A DNA stretch of 64,000 nt from VXYL01 sp964348085 (lineage in GTDB: Bacteria; Pseudomonadota; Gammaproteobacteria; Pseudomonadales; Azotimanducaceae). Positions 46,467 through 53,999 of this stretch are shown here, piece by piece (within the stretch, counting starts at the first letter, position 1; the number at the start of each line of letters is the position of its first letter). The stretch spans positions 1-64,000 of the forward strand of contig CAYGBI010000008.1 in the NCBI GenBank assembly GCA_964348085.1, written 5' to 3'. Both the position numbers and the translations under genes were made by a program. The notes beneath the pieces were generated by a model that was given only the letters and a program-made list of their open reading frames with translations, did no database searches and had not been told where the DNA came from.

Positions 46467-46648
46467 CGACTACTCCTTCGCTGTCGTTGTCCGCCGACCG
46501 TAGCACGGCGAATCCGTCGCTACGTCGCGTCGAGACGATTTCGCACACGTCGCGTAGCGAAACACCCGGCATCAATTCGAGGCGTTACCGTCCGCGATTG
46601 CCACCTCCGATTCGCGCAACGTTGGCTTGGACCGCCAACCCGAATCGT

Positions 46649-46976
46649 CTATGTCGACGGCTTCGCGACTTCCACGTCGGCGGCTCCGCGACCGGTGAAG
46701 CTCCGAAACAGCACTTCGATTCTCGCCATGCGCTCGCGCAAGTCGCCGACTTCGCTCCGCAAGGCGCCGATGTCGGCCCGCACCTCGCCGCGCAATTCGG
46801 TCAACTGCTGGCGAAGGCCACTCATGCCGGCGAGCACCAATCCGCNNNNNNNNNNNNNNNNNNNNNNNNNNNNNNNNNNNNNNNNNNNNNNNNNNNNNNN
46901 NNNNNNNNNNNNNNNNNNNNNNNNNNNNNNNNNNNNNNNNNNNNNCCGCCAACATCGTGATCCATTCCGCACCCAT
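46649..46976 (-). CDS. Hendecad coiled-coil membrane protein, array copy 5 (interrupted by assembly gap)
   Basis: The start (MGAEWITMLA) and the C-terminal part (GLVLAGMSGLRQQL to VAKPST) flank the run of Ns. If the gap held the 36 bases found at this place in copies 1-4, the gene would be in frame and 87 residues long. Its stalk has only one full hendecad (RGEVRADIGAL) before RSEVGDLRERM, the shortest of the array. The tail resembles copies 2-4 (GAADVEVAKPST), while the Ser after LAGM resembles copy 1, so it looks like an older member. Confidence 0.7.
46846..46945. other. Assembly gap (100 Ns)
   Basis: Exactly 100 Ns, the usual placeholder for a gap of unknown size. It falls in sequence shared by all array copies, so it is a repeat-induced break. 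Confidence 0.97.
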
Positions 46977-47297
46977 CGACTACTCCTTCGCTGTCGTTGT
47001 TTCGCCCGACCGTAGCACGGCGAATCGGTCCTTACGGCGAGTTGAGGCGATTTCGCACACGTCGCATGGTGAAACGCTCACATCCTCTCAAGGCGGCGGG
47101 GTCGCCACAAGACTTTGCGCAGGGCAATTCGGTTATCGCTGGCGGCGGCCACTCATGCTGGCGACCGCTTAGTAAGCATATCGGGCCATATGCGACCGAG
47201 GAGCGACGACGCCGGGAGATATGCGTGGCCGTTTGAACGCCGCACGACTTCACCGCGAGCTGCTAGGCAGCGGCTCCTGTAACGCTAGGCGACACCC
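46977..47297. other. Intergenic region upstream of array copy 5
   Basis: 46977-47099 is a diverged version of the upstream region found before copies 1-4, including AAGGAG and the conserved segment around 47041-47099. The rest (47100-47297) up to the mrr stop shows no gene. Confidence 0.6.
47041..47099. repeat. Dispersed segment of the array upstream region, copy near array
   Basis: About 55 bases that align with 49580-49634 and, less well over the second half, with the upstream region of each array unit. Core: GCGATTTCGCACACGTCGC. Confidence 0.6.
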
Positions 47298-48128
47298 TCA
47301 GAGCGCATCAAAGAACGAACGGTCGAGAGTCACCCGTTCGACGGTCTCGGTGACGACGCCCAAGCCCTTTTCCTTGAGCAGCAAGCAGAGATCTTCGCCG
47401 TCGATCAGGTCGATCGCCACCGCACCTTCCCGTGCCGCCTCGAGTTTCGCTGCGTTGGTGAAGCGGCCCGTGGTGATGAACAGCCCTTTGTCCGACCGGC
47501 CGGCAATGGCGCCGCGGAAATCCCGGATGTCGCCGGGCCCCACCGTCCCGGCGTAACGCTTGGACTGAAAACTGACGTGGAACGACAGTAGGTTCACCCG
47601 AAGCACGCCCCTCCCGTCGATCCCGCCGTCCCCCGAGCGTCCCGTGACCTCGACCCGCGTGAAGCCGTGCTCCCTAAGCAGCCGCTGGCAGAGCCGCTCA
47701 AACGCGGCCGGCTCGATCTCCCGCAACACCCCGAGCAGATCGGCCTGCCAAGAGTCTTCGGTCGAAGCCTCATCTACAGGTTCGTCCGGGTCCTTCGGCT
47801 GAGTTCCTGACGTCCGCGAGCTACCACGCCCCTTATAAAGGGCCACCGCCTCGTCCTCCGATCTGATCCGACGGCCCGTCTCGGTGAGTGCCCACACCCC
47901 TCGTGCGGAGTTGTCCACAGCGCCGATGCTCCGCAGATATGTACGCGCCCACGCGCATCGGTAACGGAATACCGTCTGCGGGCCGTCCTTGTAGAGGACT
48001 TCGAGAACCTCTCTCTCGAGATCCAAGTCCTTCGCGATCTGGTCTTCGAGTTCGCGGTTACGCGCCGAGCCGCCCAGCGCGTTCAGCGCCTTAAGTGTCG
48101 GCCACATCAGATCCACATGTCGCGGCAT
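47298..48128 (-). CDS. mrr: Mrr-type restriction endonuclease (type IV, Mrr_N plus Mrr_cat)
   Basis: 276 residues from the ATG at 48128 (MPRHVDLMWP); this start aligns with that of the neighbour paralogue, and AAAGGTG precedes it. Residues 1-90 are the winged-helix Mrr_N domain (TLKALNALGGSARNRELEDQI, FRYRCAWARTYL). Residues 135-250 are the Mrr catalytic domain, with E144 (FERLCQRLL), D171 in GDGGIDG and Q188-S-K190 (FQSKRY), an intact PD-(D/E)xK-type site in the Mrr D-QxK form. Mrr enzymes cut modified foreign DNA. There is no methyltransferase nearby, in keeping with type IV action. Confidence 0.9.
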   Translation of the reverse strand: MPRHVDLMWPTLKALNALGGSARNRELEDQIAKDLDLEREVLEVLYKDGPQTVFRYRCAWARTYLRSIGAVDNSARGVWALTETGRRIRSEDEAVALYKGRGSSRTSGTQPKDPDEPVDEASTEDSWQADLLGVLREIEPAAFERLCQRLLREHGFTRVEVTGRSGDGGIDGRGVLRVNLLSFHVSFQSKRYAGTVGPGDIRDFRGAIAGRSDKGLFITTGRFTNAAKLEAAREGAVAIDLIDGEDLCLLLKEKGLGVVTETVERVTLDRSFFDAL

Positions 48129-48217
48129 GTCACCTTTACGCTCCACTTTCGTGTTTCCTCTCGCCCTGCAACCCCTCATAGATCACAGTACGGCGTTTCC
48201 GCTCCTATACGGACCGG

Positions 48218-48372
48218 TGACCGACTTGGAACGACAGCACGTTCACCCGCACCACGCCGTCGCCTCTACTAGCGTGAAGTCGTGCTCCTGAGCAGCCGCT
48301 CAAACTCGGTCGGCTCGATCCCCAGCAGCACCTTGAGCAGGCTGGCCAGCCAAGAGAAGGGTTCGAGGATGC
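48218..48372 (-). pseudogene. Decayed fragment of an mrr catalytic domain
   Basis: Base-level similarity to the region of the mrr gene encoding about residues 126-184, e.g. TGGAACGACAG, GTGAAG-CGTGCTCC, AGCAGCCGCTC and GGCTCGATC blocks in the same order. Two deletions (about 35 and 12 bases) remove the GDGGIDG part and break the frame. It lies directly upstream of the intact mrr gene, in the same orientation. Confidence 0.75.
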
Positions 48373-48464
48373 GTCTTGCCAGAGTTGTTTTCGACCGGTA
48401 AGCGATCAAGCCGGCTAATTCGGTCAATACGGAAGTCACCGTACGTCCGGTCTTCGGACAGCGG

Positions 48465-49349
48465 TCACGAGGGCGCTTGGGCGCGCGCCAACAATTGGCT
48501 CAGTTTATACGTCGCGCTGATCGCCCAGTCATCCGGCTTCCGCCTGAACGGTTTGCGAACGTAGCGCGGCTCACCGGCCTTGCCGTTCGCCACCACGACG
48601 ATAGCGAGGATGAAGGCATCCGGCTTATCGACCGCGGCCCCGATCTCGTTGCGCGTGACCGTCACCGTATCGGCGCCTTCAACGCGGCCCTTGACCTCGA
48701 TGCGGCGCCAGCGACCCGTGCCGTTCTCGCGGGACTTGATGTCGTAGCCGATGCCACGCTCATCGCTCACGTCCTTGGGGCGGTGGCCGAGCTTACACTC
48801 GGCCGCCATCACTGCCTCCATCGCCGCCTTCTCAACGGCGCGGCGTTCCTCGGGCGTGGCTCCGCCATAAACCCCGAGCGCCTGTTCAACCTCCTGCATG
48901 AGCTTGTCGGCTTCGTCCGGGTTCTCTTCCTCATACTCCGGTCCCATCCCTTTCCACAGATCCTCTAGCTCGGCCGCAGTTAGCTTCTTATCGTTACCGC
49001 TTTCCTTCCGTATAGCGCCCTCTCGCGTCAGCAGGTCCTCCAGCTCGCCCTCCGATTTGATCCAATCGCCCCTCTCGGTGAGCGCCCACTCCGCCGGCTT
49101 CATGTCGCGACGTGACTCGCTGTTGACCACCGCGCCGTTTTTGTGCAGATGTGTCCGCGCCCACCCGCATCTGTTTTTATAAACCGGTTGATTTCTTTTG
49201 CTTTTGCCGCAGATCTTGCGGTCCTCTTCCGTTAGGTCTAAGTACGTCGCGACCAACTCGTCGATCTCTCCGGTATGCGCCCGGCCACCCAGCGCGAGCA
49301 ACGCCCGAAGTGTCGCCCAAACCCAGATCGAATCGTGTCGATTCGGCAT
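48465..49349 (-). CDS. Mrr_N-domain protein with DUF3883-type nuclease-like domain
   Basis: 294 residues from the ATG at 49349; a GTG at 49367 is an alternative. Residues 1-100 match the N-terminal domain of the mrr product 336 bases away (TLRALLALGGRAHTGEIDELV; YKNRCGWARTHL). A charged linker (about 110-185) leads to a C-terminal DUF3883-like domain with GYDIKS (D203) and RRIEVKGR (E218-x-K220), then VTVTRNE and AFILAIVVV. DUF3883 is a PD-(D/E)xK-related fold found in restriction and defence proteins. The D...ExK spacing suggests an active nuclease. The two paralogues share targeting but not cutting domains. Confidence 0.82.
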   Translation of the reverse strand: MPNRHDSIWVWATLRALLALGGRAHTGEIDELVATYLDLTEEDRKICGKSKRNQPVYKNRCGWARTHLHKNGAVVNSESRRDMKPAEWALTERGDWIKSEGELEDLLTREGAIRKESGNDKKLTAAELEDLWKGMGPEYEEENPDEADKLMQEVEQALGVYGGATPEERRAVEKAAMEAVMAAECKLGHRPKDVSDERGIGYDIKSRENGTGRWRRIEVKGRVEGADTVTVTRNEIGAAVDKPDAFILAIVVVANGKAGEPRYVRKPFRRKPDDWAISATYKLSQLLARAQAPS

Positions 49350-49579
49350 GTTCGTCCTACGTGCCACTCGTTTTTTCTCCTCGCCCCTCCGATCCTCGCG
49401 ACGCTACAACATGGCCGTTTCCTGCTCAACAGCGAATGCGCTTCTCACCTGCCACGGCCGCCGGATCCCCCTTCGACGTACCGATGACGAACGATGCCAT
49501 GAGGTCAACTTCGCTGCCGATGAGTGGCCCAGTTGCCATTTTCGGCTGTGGCGCGACGGCTCCAGCCCTGCGGCGCAAT

Positions 49580-49634
49580 AAGGCGATGTCACACACCTCG
49601 CACCGCGACGCGCCCACATCAACTCAAGGCCGCG
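49580..49634. repeat. Dispersed segment of the array upstream region, distant copy
   Basis: Aligns with 47041-47099 (shared blocks GCGAT-TC-CACAC, CCCACATC/CTCACATC, CTCAAGGC-GCGG). It overlaps the 3' end of the pyroglutamyl-peptidase-like gene by a few codons. Confidence 0.5.
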
Positions 49635-50581
49635 GTCACGAGTCGGCGCACTTGCGCAATAATCGCCCCTTCAACCGCCCCGTCGTAACGGCGCACGCGC
49701 GGCGTATGCAAGTGGCCGAGCGGGAAGCGACACCCGAGGCGCTTGTGTAACAGCAGACTGCGGTAGGCGACTTCGTTGGATAGGTAACCGCCGGAAGACC
49801 CTTGCACGGCGGTTTGATGCTCAAGTTCGGCCAAGGAGTTCGCCGTGAATACACCGCGCTCCAGAGTTCGCACACGACGATTGTCCCGCACTTGCCAGCG
49901 GCCCGGCACTGCGGTCAGCGCCGCAACCGGTAGCGAGAACTCCAAGAACTCAGGGCCGACGACACCGTGCGGCGCCTTTGGGGTGGCGGGTGTCGCGCCG
50001 GTGAGCGCGTTCTGGTTGTCGGGCGTCTCCGCGGAGCGCCTCAAGCCGGGAAACCGCTCTAGGTCGAAGTGGTTGCGACCCATGCTGACGGTGAGCGCGA
50101 GCGCCAAGCCGCTCTCGAAGTAGCGGGTCATCACTCGCTCTACCACGCCTTTGTCGAAGTCGGCAAACCGCACCGGCAGTATGGCGGTGCGCACTCGGTG
50201 GCCAGCGATGGTGGTGCCATCCAACGCCAGCGCGACCAATCCAGAGGGGTTGCTCTGATCGATATTGGCGTCCAAGTGAAACGGATCGAAGCCCGTGACC
50301 AGCACCCCACGCCCGTCGCTCGGAAGGGTTGTGCCATAGCCCCGCGACTGTCGCTCGGCTGCGACGGTAGGCATACCCCGTTCGCGTAGCGAACGCAGCA
50401 GCTTCAAGCGGGCCCAATACAGCGGGCGATCATCGAGGTTGCCGGACTGCACGTCCGCCGCCGCCCGTTGCCACAATCTCGACGCGGCATCGGGCAAGTA
50501 GAGAACATCGTCATAGCGCCTCGTCAGCGGCCCTAGGGTAGCTTCGGCGCGCTCAAGTCGCGCGTTCTCAGCGTCCGTCAC
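49619..50581 (-). CDS. Pyroglutamyl-peptidase I (C15)-like protein with Cys replaced by Ser
   Basis: 320 residues. About 90 extra N-terminal residues precede the C15 fold, which opens with VLVTGFDPF (93-101), the hallmark of pyroglutamyl peptidases. A Glu in FDLERF (E175) and a His in LGHLHTP (H292) sit where two of the catalytic residues are expected. The segment that normally contains the nucleophile Cys (xAGxxxCN) reads SSGGYLSNE, with Ser268 in the Cys place. It may be a serine-type variant, inactive, or of altered function. No signal peptide. Divergent from the cas operon across 451 bases. Confidence 0.75.
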   Translation of the reverse strand: MTDAENARLERAEATLGPLTRRYDDVLYLPDAASRLWQRAAADVQSGNLDDRPLYWARLKLLRSLRERGMPTVAAERQSRGYGTTLPSDGRGVLVTGFDPFHLDANIDQSNPSGLVALALDGTTIAGHRVRTAILPVRFADFDKGVVERVMTRYFESGLALALTVSMGRNHFDLERFPGLRRSAETPDNQNALTGATPATPKAPHGVVGPEFLEFSLPVAALTAVPGRWQVRDNRRVRTLERGVFTANSLAELEHQTAVQGSSGGYLSNEVAYRSLLLHKRLGCRFPLGHLHTPRVRRYDGAVEGAIIAQVRRLVTAALS

Positions 50582-50663
50582 GACAAGTCACTTAGTCGCC
50601 TGCCGCCAGTGGCATCGATAGGCCCGGACGGACGGCCCGCCTTGCGGTGTCGGCGGAATGAAG

Positions 50664-50684
50664 CCGGGCCCGGATGGGGCCCGG
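50664..50684. other. GC-rich perfect hairpin
   Basis: CCGGGCCC-GGATG-GGGCCCGG, 8-bp stem, 5-base loop, between the C15-like gene and the cas promoter. It could insulate the operon from readthrough; no T-tract. Confidence 0.4.
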
Positions 50685-50797
50685 AGATGCTTGGCATGTC
50701 GCGACGGGAATATCACCACGCCTGCTCTTCAATGAGGATGCCAAGCTGTGAGAAAAATGTTTGTAGGAGTTGTAATATTCGGTTATTCAATTGTGGA

Positions 50798-50826
50798 TTG
50801 ACTCCTTACGCCCTCGCCCATATAGT
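50798..50826 (+). promoter_or_regulatory. Sigma70 promoter of the CRISPR effector operon
   Basis: TTGACT (50798-50803), 17-base spacer, TATAGT (50821-50826): five of six consensus bases in each box at ideal spacing. Transcription would start near 50833, leaving a leader of about 200 bases before csb1. Confidence 0.8.
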
Positions 50827-50893
50827 TTGCCTCAACAACCGTCGCAGACCCGACACTCAATGATCCGTTTTACCCTATCGCGCCACAGCGAAG

Positions 50894-50926
50894 CCACAGT
50901 CACATTCAGCGAATCTGTCACTGTGG
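50894..50926 (+). promoter_or_regulatory. Dyad in the cas operon leader
   Basis: CCACAGTcACA and TGTcACTGTGG form 10 pairs with one mismatch around an 11-base loop, inside the untranslated leader. It could be an operator or an RNA hairpin. Confidence 0.45.
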
Positions 50927-51032
50927 TCACAGAGTCGCTCCATAGTTCATGGCCAAGCGAAAACGCCCCTGCCACCCCGAGCGGCCGGCGGCGGAACATG
51001 CCTTCCGTACCTCACCCAACTAGGAAAAGGAA

Positions 51033-52283
51033 ATGACCCAGCTCACATTCGAAAGGCTCCATGATGCCGTCGCCGGCGACGCGGTGGCGCTTCGATCCCG
51101 CCTGCCCCTGCACCCCGCCGGCGGCGAGGGGGACAAGGTTTTCCCACCATCCTACGCGGTCGACAGTCGCACCGAGCATAAGTACGTCGTGGAGAACCGG
51201 CAGGTCGGCACCAGCGACCGGGTATCCACTACCGTGCTGCTCGACTCCGTCGCTTCGCAGGCGAACCGCGCGGAACTTGCGCTGCTTGACGGATGGGAGC
51301 GGGGCGAGCTGGTTTTCCCCGTGCCGTATGTCGATTTCTCCGACGACGACGGTGCGACGGACTACGAAAAGCTGACGGTGCTGGAGGCGCCTCACCGGCT
51401 TGCGGACGCGATCTTTCGCGACAGTCTGCTCGACAACACGCTGTTTCGCTTATCGGACGTTGGCCGCGCGATCACCGACGCCACGCCGCGCGACGCCACC
51501 AGCTTATTCCGCTACTCCCCGACATCCCTGTTGTTCGGCATGTGGGACTCGACCGGTCCGAAAGGCGGTTTGGGGTCGAAGTTCCAGCGGGCTTACGTGT
51601 CGGAGATCGTGGGCTATGACGCTGCAGTCGGAAAGAAGGTCGGCAGCCGCATCGATCCGTTGCAGATCGAGAAGGTCGCGCCCGATGATCGTCTGTACAA
51701 CAGCGAGAACAAGGACGAGGTGTGGACGGTCGACCGGGATCGGGCCGAGAAGGACAAGAAGGGAGCTCCGGTATACGCCGCGCGCGCCGGCGTAAGCGGC
51801 GAAGCCGGACAACCGTCGAAAATCAACCACGGCAACATCGTCCCCTCCATAGATGACCAAGCCGGCGGCGTGACCATCTCAAGCGCCCTACAAACCACGG
51901 TCGTCTCCTTTGCCGCCCTTCGCCGCCTGCGCTGCAAGGGCCACTCCCGTGCGGCGGAGACCGCCATGCACACCGCGGTCGCGGCCCTCGGCGTGGCCGC
52001 CATCGCCTACCAGCATGAGATGGACTTCGACCTCCGTTCGCGCTGCCTGCTGCTGCCGGCGCATTCGCCAAGACTGGAACTGCTGCGCCGCGATGGTTCT
52101 TCGGCAGAGGTGGTGGAGGTGGATCGCGCCTCCTCCGCCGAGATTCTCCGGCAAGCGGCGGAGCACGCCCAAGCGGCCGGGATTGGCTGGATGGCTGAAG
52201 AGATCCGTCTCGCGCCCGCGCCGAAGCTGCTGGAACTGATTCGCCGCAGCCGCAAGGTGGCTGCAAGCGAGCAAGCGGGGTAA
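51033..52283 (+). CDS. csb1: Type I-G (formerly I-U) CRISPR Cas7-family protein Csb1 (GSU0053 family)
   Basis: 416 residues. A ribosome site (AGGAAAAGGAA) precedes the ATG. Family hallmarks: VFPPSYAV near the N-terminus, KYVVENRQVG, the block LLFGMWDSTGPKGGLGSKFQRAYVSEI (in part LFGMWDST and KFQRAYVSEI), and an Arg-rich C-terminal helix. Csb1 forms the crRNA-coating backbone of the Cascade complex. It is the first gene of the operon; csb2 starts 3 bases after its stop. Confidence 0.92.
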   Translation: MTQLTFERLHDAVAGDAVALRSRLPLHPAGGEGDKVFPPSYAVDSRTEHKYVVENRQVGTSDRVSTTVLLDSVASQANRAELALLDGWERGELVFPVPYVDFSDDDGATDYEKLTVLEAPHRLADAIFRDSLLDNTLFRLSDVGRAITDATPRDATSLFRYSPTSLLFGMWDSTGPKGGLGSKFQRAYVSEIVGYDAAVGKKVGSRIDPLQIEKVAPDDRLYNSENKDEVWTVDRDRAEKDKKGAPVYAARAGVSGEAGQPSKINHGNIVPSIDDQAGGVTISSALQTTVVSFAALRRLRCKGHSRAAETAMHTAVAALGVAAIAYQHEMDFDLRSRCLLLPAHSPRLELLRRDGSSAEVVEVDRASSAEILRQAAEHAQAAGIGWMAEEIRLAPAPKLLELIRRSRKVAASEQAG

Positions 52284-52286
52284 ACG

Positions 52287-53999
52287 GTGGCCAACGCCAA
52301 CGCCAACCCCTTCGGTATCGAGGTCAACTTCTTGACCGGCCGATTCGTGGCGACCTCCCACAACGACCGGCGACAATTCGAGTGGCCGCCTCACCCGGCG
52401 CGGTTATTCTCGGCGCTGGTTGCCACATGGGCCGATGCCGACGAGCCGGATCAATCAGAGCGCTCCGCCTTGGAGTGGCTCGAGTCGCTGCCACCGCCGG
52501 GGATCGCCGCCTCCCCGGCGGTGCCTCGCCGGGTGGTCTCGCACTTCGTTCCGGTCAACGACGCATCCGTTATCTCCCGGAGCTGGTACGAGAGACGGGC
52601 GGCGGATGTCACCCAACTGTCCGTTCAGCATGACACCGAGATGGCCGCTGCGGGCGGCGAGACGACAAGCAAGGTGGCGCGGATAGGGCGTAGACTCGCT
52701 ACGGCGCGGAATGTCGAAGCCCAAGTCGCACGCACCGGCAGTGCGAACCCTTCTTCCGCGCAAGCGATGTTGCCGGAGGGGCGCAGAAAGCAAGAGAGGT
52801 TCTTTCCTTCCGTCACTCCCGAAGATGCCCGGGTGAGCTTTCTCTGGGGTGTCCCGGCGCCCGACGGCCTAGCCGATACGCTTGATCGGCTGCTACGGCG
52901 GGTCACTCGACTGGGTCACTCGTCATCGCTCGTTTCGTGCCGGGCGATCACCGATCCCCGCCACGCCGCGTTCAAGAGCGACGATGTAGGTGGCAGCGAC
53001 CACCTGCGCGGCATCCGGCGGGGGCAACTCGCTGAGTTGGAACGGCAGTTCTCACGTCATGGCGGTTCCAGACCGCACTCGCTGCCGCACACGGATGTTC
53101 GGTATCGATCCGTCGCGGCCGACGGGGAGGCTTCGGAAGAGGTATGTCGGCCCAACACCATCGGCGAGTGGATCGTATTCGAGTTCATGCCCGGTAGCCG
53201 ATCCTTTCCCGCAACGAGGGCGGTGGAGTTGTCGACCGCGACGCGGGCGGCGGTATTCCATCACGCGGAGGATCCAATCCCCGAGCAACTCAGCGGCCAC
53301 TCGGCGGACGGCAGGCCGACCCAAGCGCCGCACGCGGCCTTCCTTCCCCTGCCCTATGTCGGTTTTGAACATGCCGACGGGCGGCTGCTCGGCATGGCGG
53401 TTTGTATGCCGAATGTCGCCGATGACGACGCCCGCCGAGCCCTCCATCGTGCCCTCGGCAACTGGGAGAGGGCAGCCGCACGGGGCGGCGCTGACGCGCT
53501 GGACGTAACCCTAGGCGTCCAAGGCGTGCTCCGCCTTCGCCGGCCAAGGGGACCAGCCACCACGATTTCCCTACGTCCACGTGTCTGGAGTAGACCTTCT
53601 CGTCGATGGGTGTCCGCAACCCCCATCGCGCTGCCTAGGCATCCAGGTCGGCTCAGCGGCGGTACTGCCGCGGCCCGCGCCAAGGCATGGGCCGCCGCCG
53701 AGTCGTCCTTGCGGCTAGCGTGCGAGCATGTCGGACTGCCCCGGCCAACCTCCGTCGAGGTCTCCCTAAGCCCGTTTCTCAAAGGCGCCCGGCCAGCGGG
53801 CCGCTTCCCGGCATTTCGTCAGCGTGGACCAGCGGGCCAGCCGGTTCGTCGCCAGCTTCTTCATGCCTCGTTGACCTTCGACCAACCCGTCGCGGGTCCG
53901 TTGATGCTCGGCACCGGGCGGTTTCTCGGCTTGGGTCTGATGCGCCCAGCACCGCTGGCTAAACCAGAAGAGGCCATCCGGGGCAGTACCAATGAATAG
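52287..53999 (+). CDS. csb2: Type I-G/I-U Csb2 (Cas5-Cas6 fusion, GSU0054 family)
   Basis: 570 residues from a GTG at 52287. It opens IEVNFLTGRFVATSHNDRRQFEWPPHPARLFSAL-like (EWPPHPARLFSALV is diagnostic of Csb2). The central part carries FFPSVTPEDARVSFLWG, and the C-terminal part is a RAMP-like domain (LTFDQPVAGPLMLGTGRFLGLGLM) with the Gly-rich loop of Cas6-type folds. Csb2 is thought to combine Cas5 (5'-handle binding) and Cas6 (crRNA cleavage). The stop overlaps the cas3 start by 8 bases. Confidence 0.92.
   Translation: MANANANPFGIEVNFLTGRFVATSHNDRRQFEWPPHPARLFSALVATWADADEPDQSERSALEWLESLPPPGIAASPAVPRRVVSHFVPVNDASVISRSWYERRAADVTQLSVQHDTEMAAAGGETTSKVARIGRRLATARNVEAQVARTGSANPSSAQAMLPEGRRKQERFFPSVTPEDARVSFLWGVPAPDGLADTLDRLLRRVTRLGHSSSLVSCRAITDPRHAAFKSDDVGGSDHLRGIRRGQLAELERQFSRHGGSRPHSLPHTDVRYRSVAADGEASEEVCRPNTIGEWIVFEFMPGSRSFPATRAVELSTATRAAVFHHAEDPIPEQLSGHSADGRPTQAPHAAFLPLPYVGFEHADGRLLGMAVCMPNVADDDARRALHRALGNWERAAARGGADALDVTLGVQGVLRLRRPRGPATTISLRPRVWSRPSRRWVSATPIALPRHPGRLSGGTAAARAKAWAAAESSLRLACEHVGLPRPTSVEVSLSPFLKGARPAGRFPAFRQRGPAGQPVRRQLLHASLTFDQPVAGPLMLGTGRFLGLGLMRPAPLAKPEEAIRGSTNE

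Larger units (their letters stand above)
44700..46630. repeat. Tandem 544-bp repeat array carrying the coiled-coil genes
   Basis: Units repeat at exactly 544 bases (gene ends at 45016, 45560, 46104; starts at 44834, 45378, 45922, 46466). Each unit contains one minus-strand gene and about 181 bases of its upstream region. The three central units read identically base for base. Boundaries are approximate. A fifth, shorter copy (46649-46976) with a more diverged upstream region lies at the right end. Confidence 0.95.
50582..51032. other. Divergent intergenic region and cas operon leader
   Basis: It holds a GC hairpin (50664-50684), an AT-rich tract with the cas promoter (50798-50826), and a roughly 200-base leader with a second hairpin (50894-50926). 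No CRISPR repeats, tRNA or other gene were seen. Confidence 0.7.

Noticed and set aside
45399..46503. Long open frames on the plus strand and a second minus frame repeating through the coiled-coil array (beginning MSADRST, MDGQTV, MMPGVS).
   Set aside because: They repeat because the DNA repeats. Only the MGAEW frame has a membrane helix, heptad/hendecad pattern and AAGGAG at its start.
49426..49617. Short minus-strand frame with a VCDIALLRRR segment resembling the peptide upstream of the coiled-coil genes.
   Set aside because: Similarity is short and also visible in another frame on the other strand; treated as DNA-level relic rather than a gene.
50582..51032. Possible CRISPR array or leader upstream of csb1.
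   Set aside because: No direct repeat recurs with spacer-like intervals; only one dyad and one GC hairpin are present.
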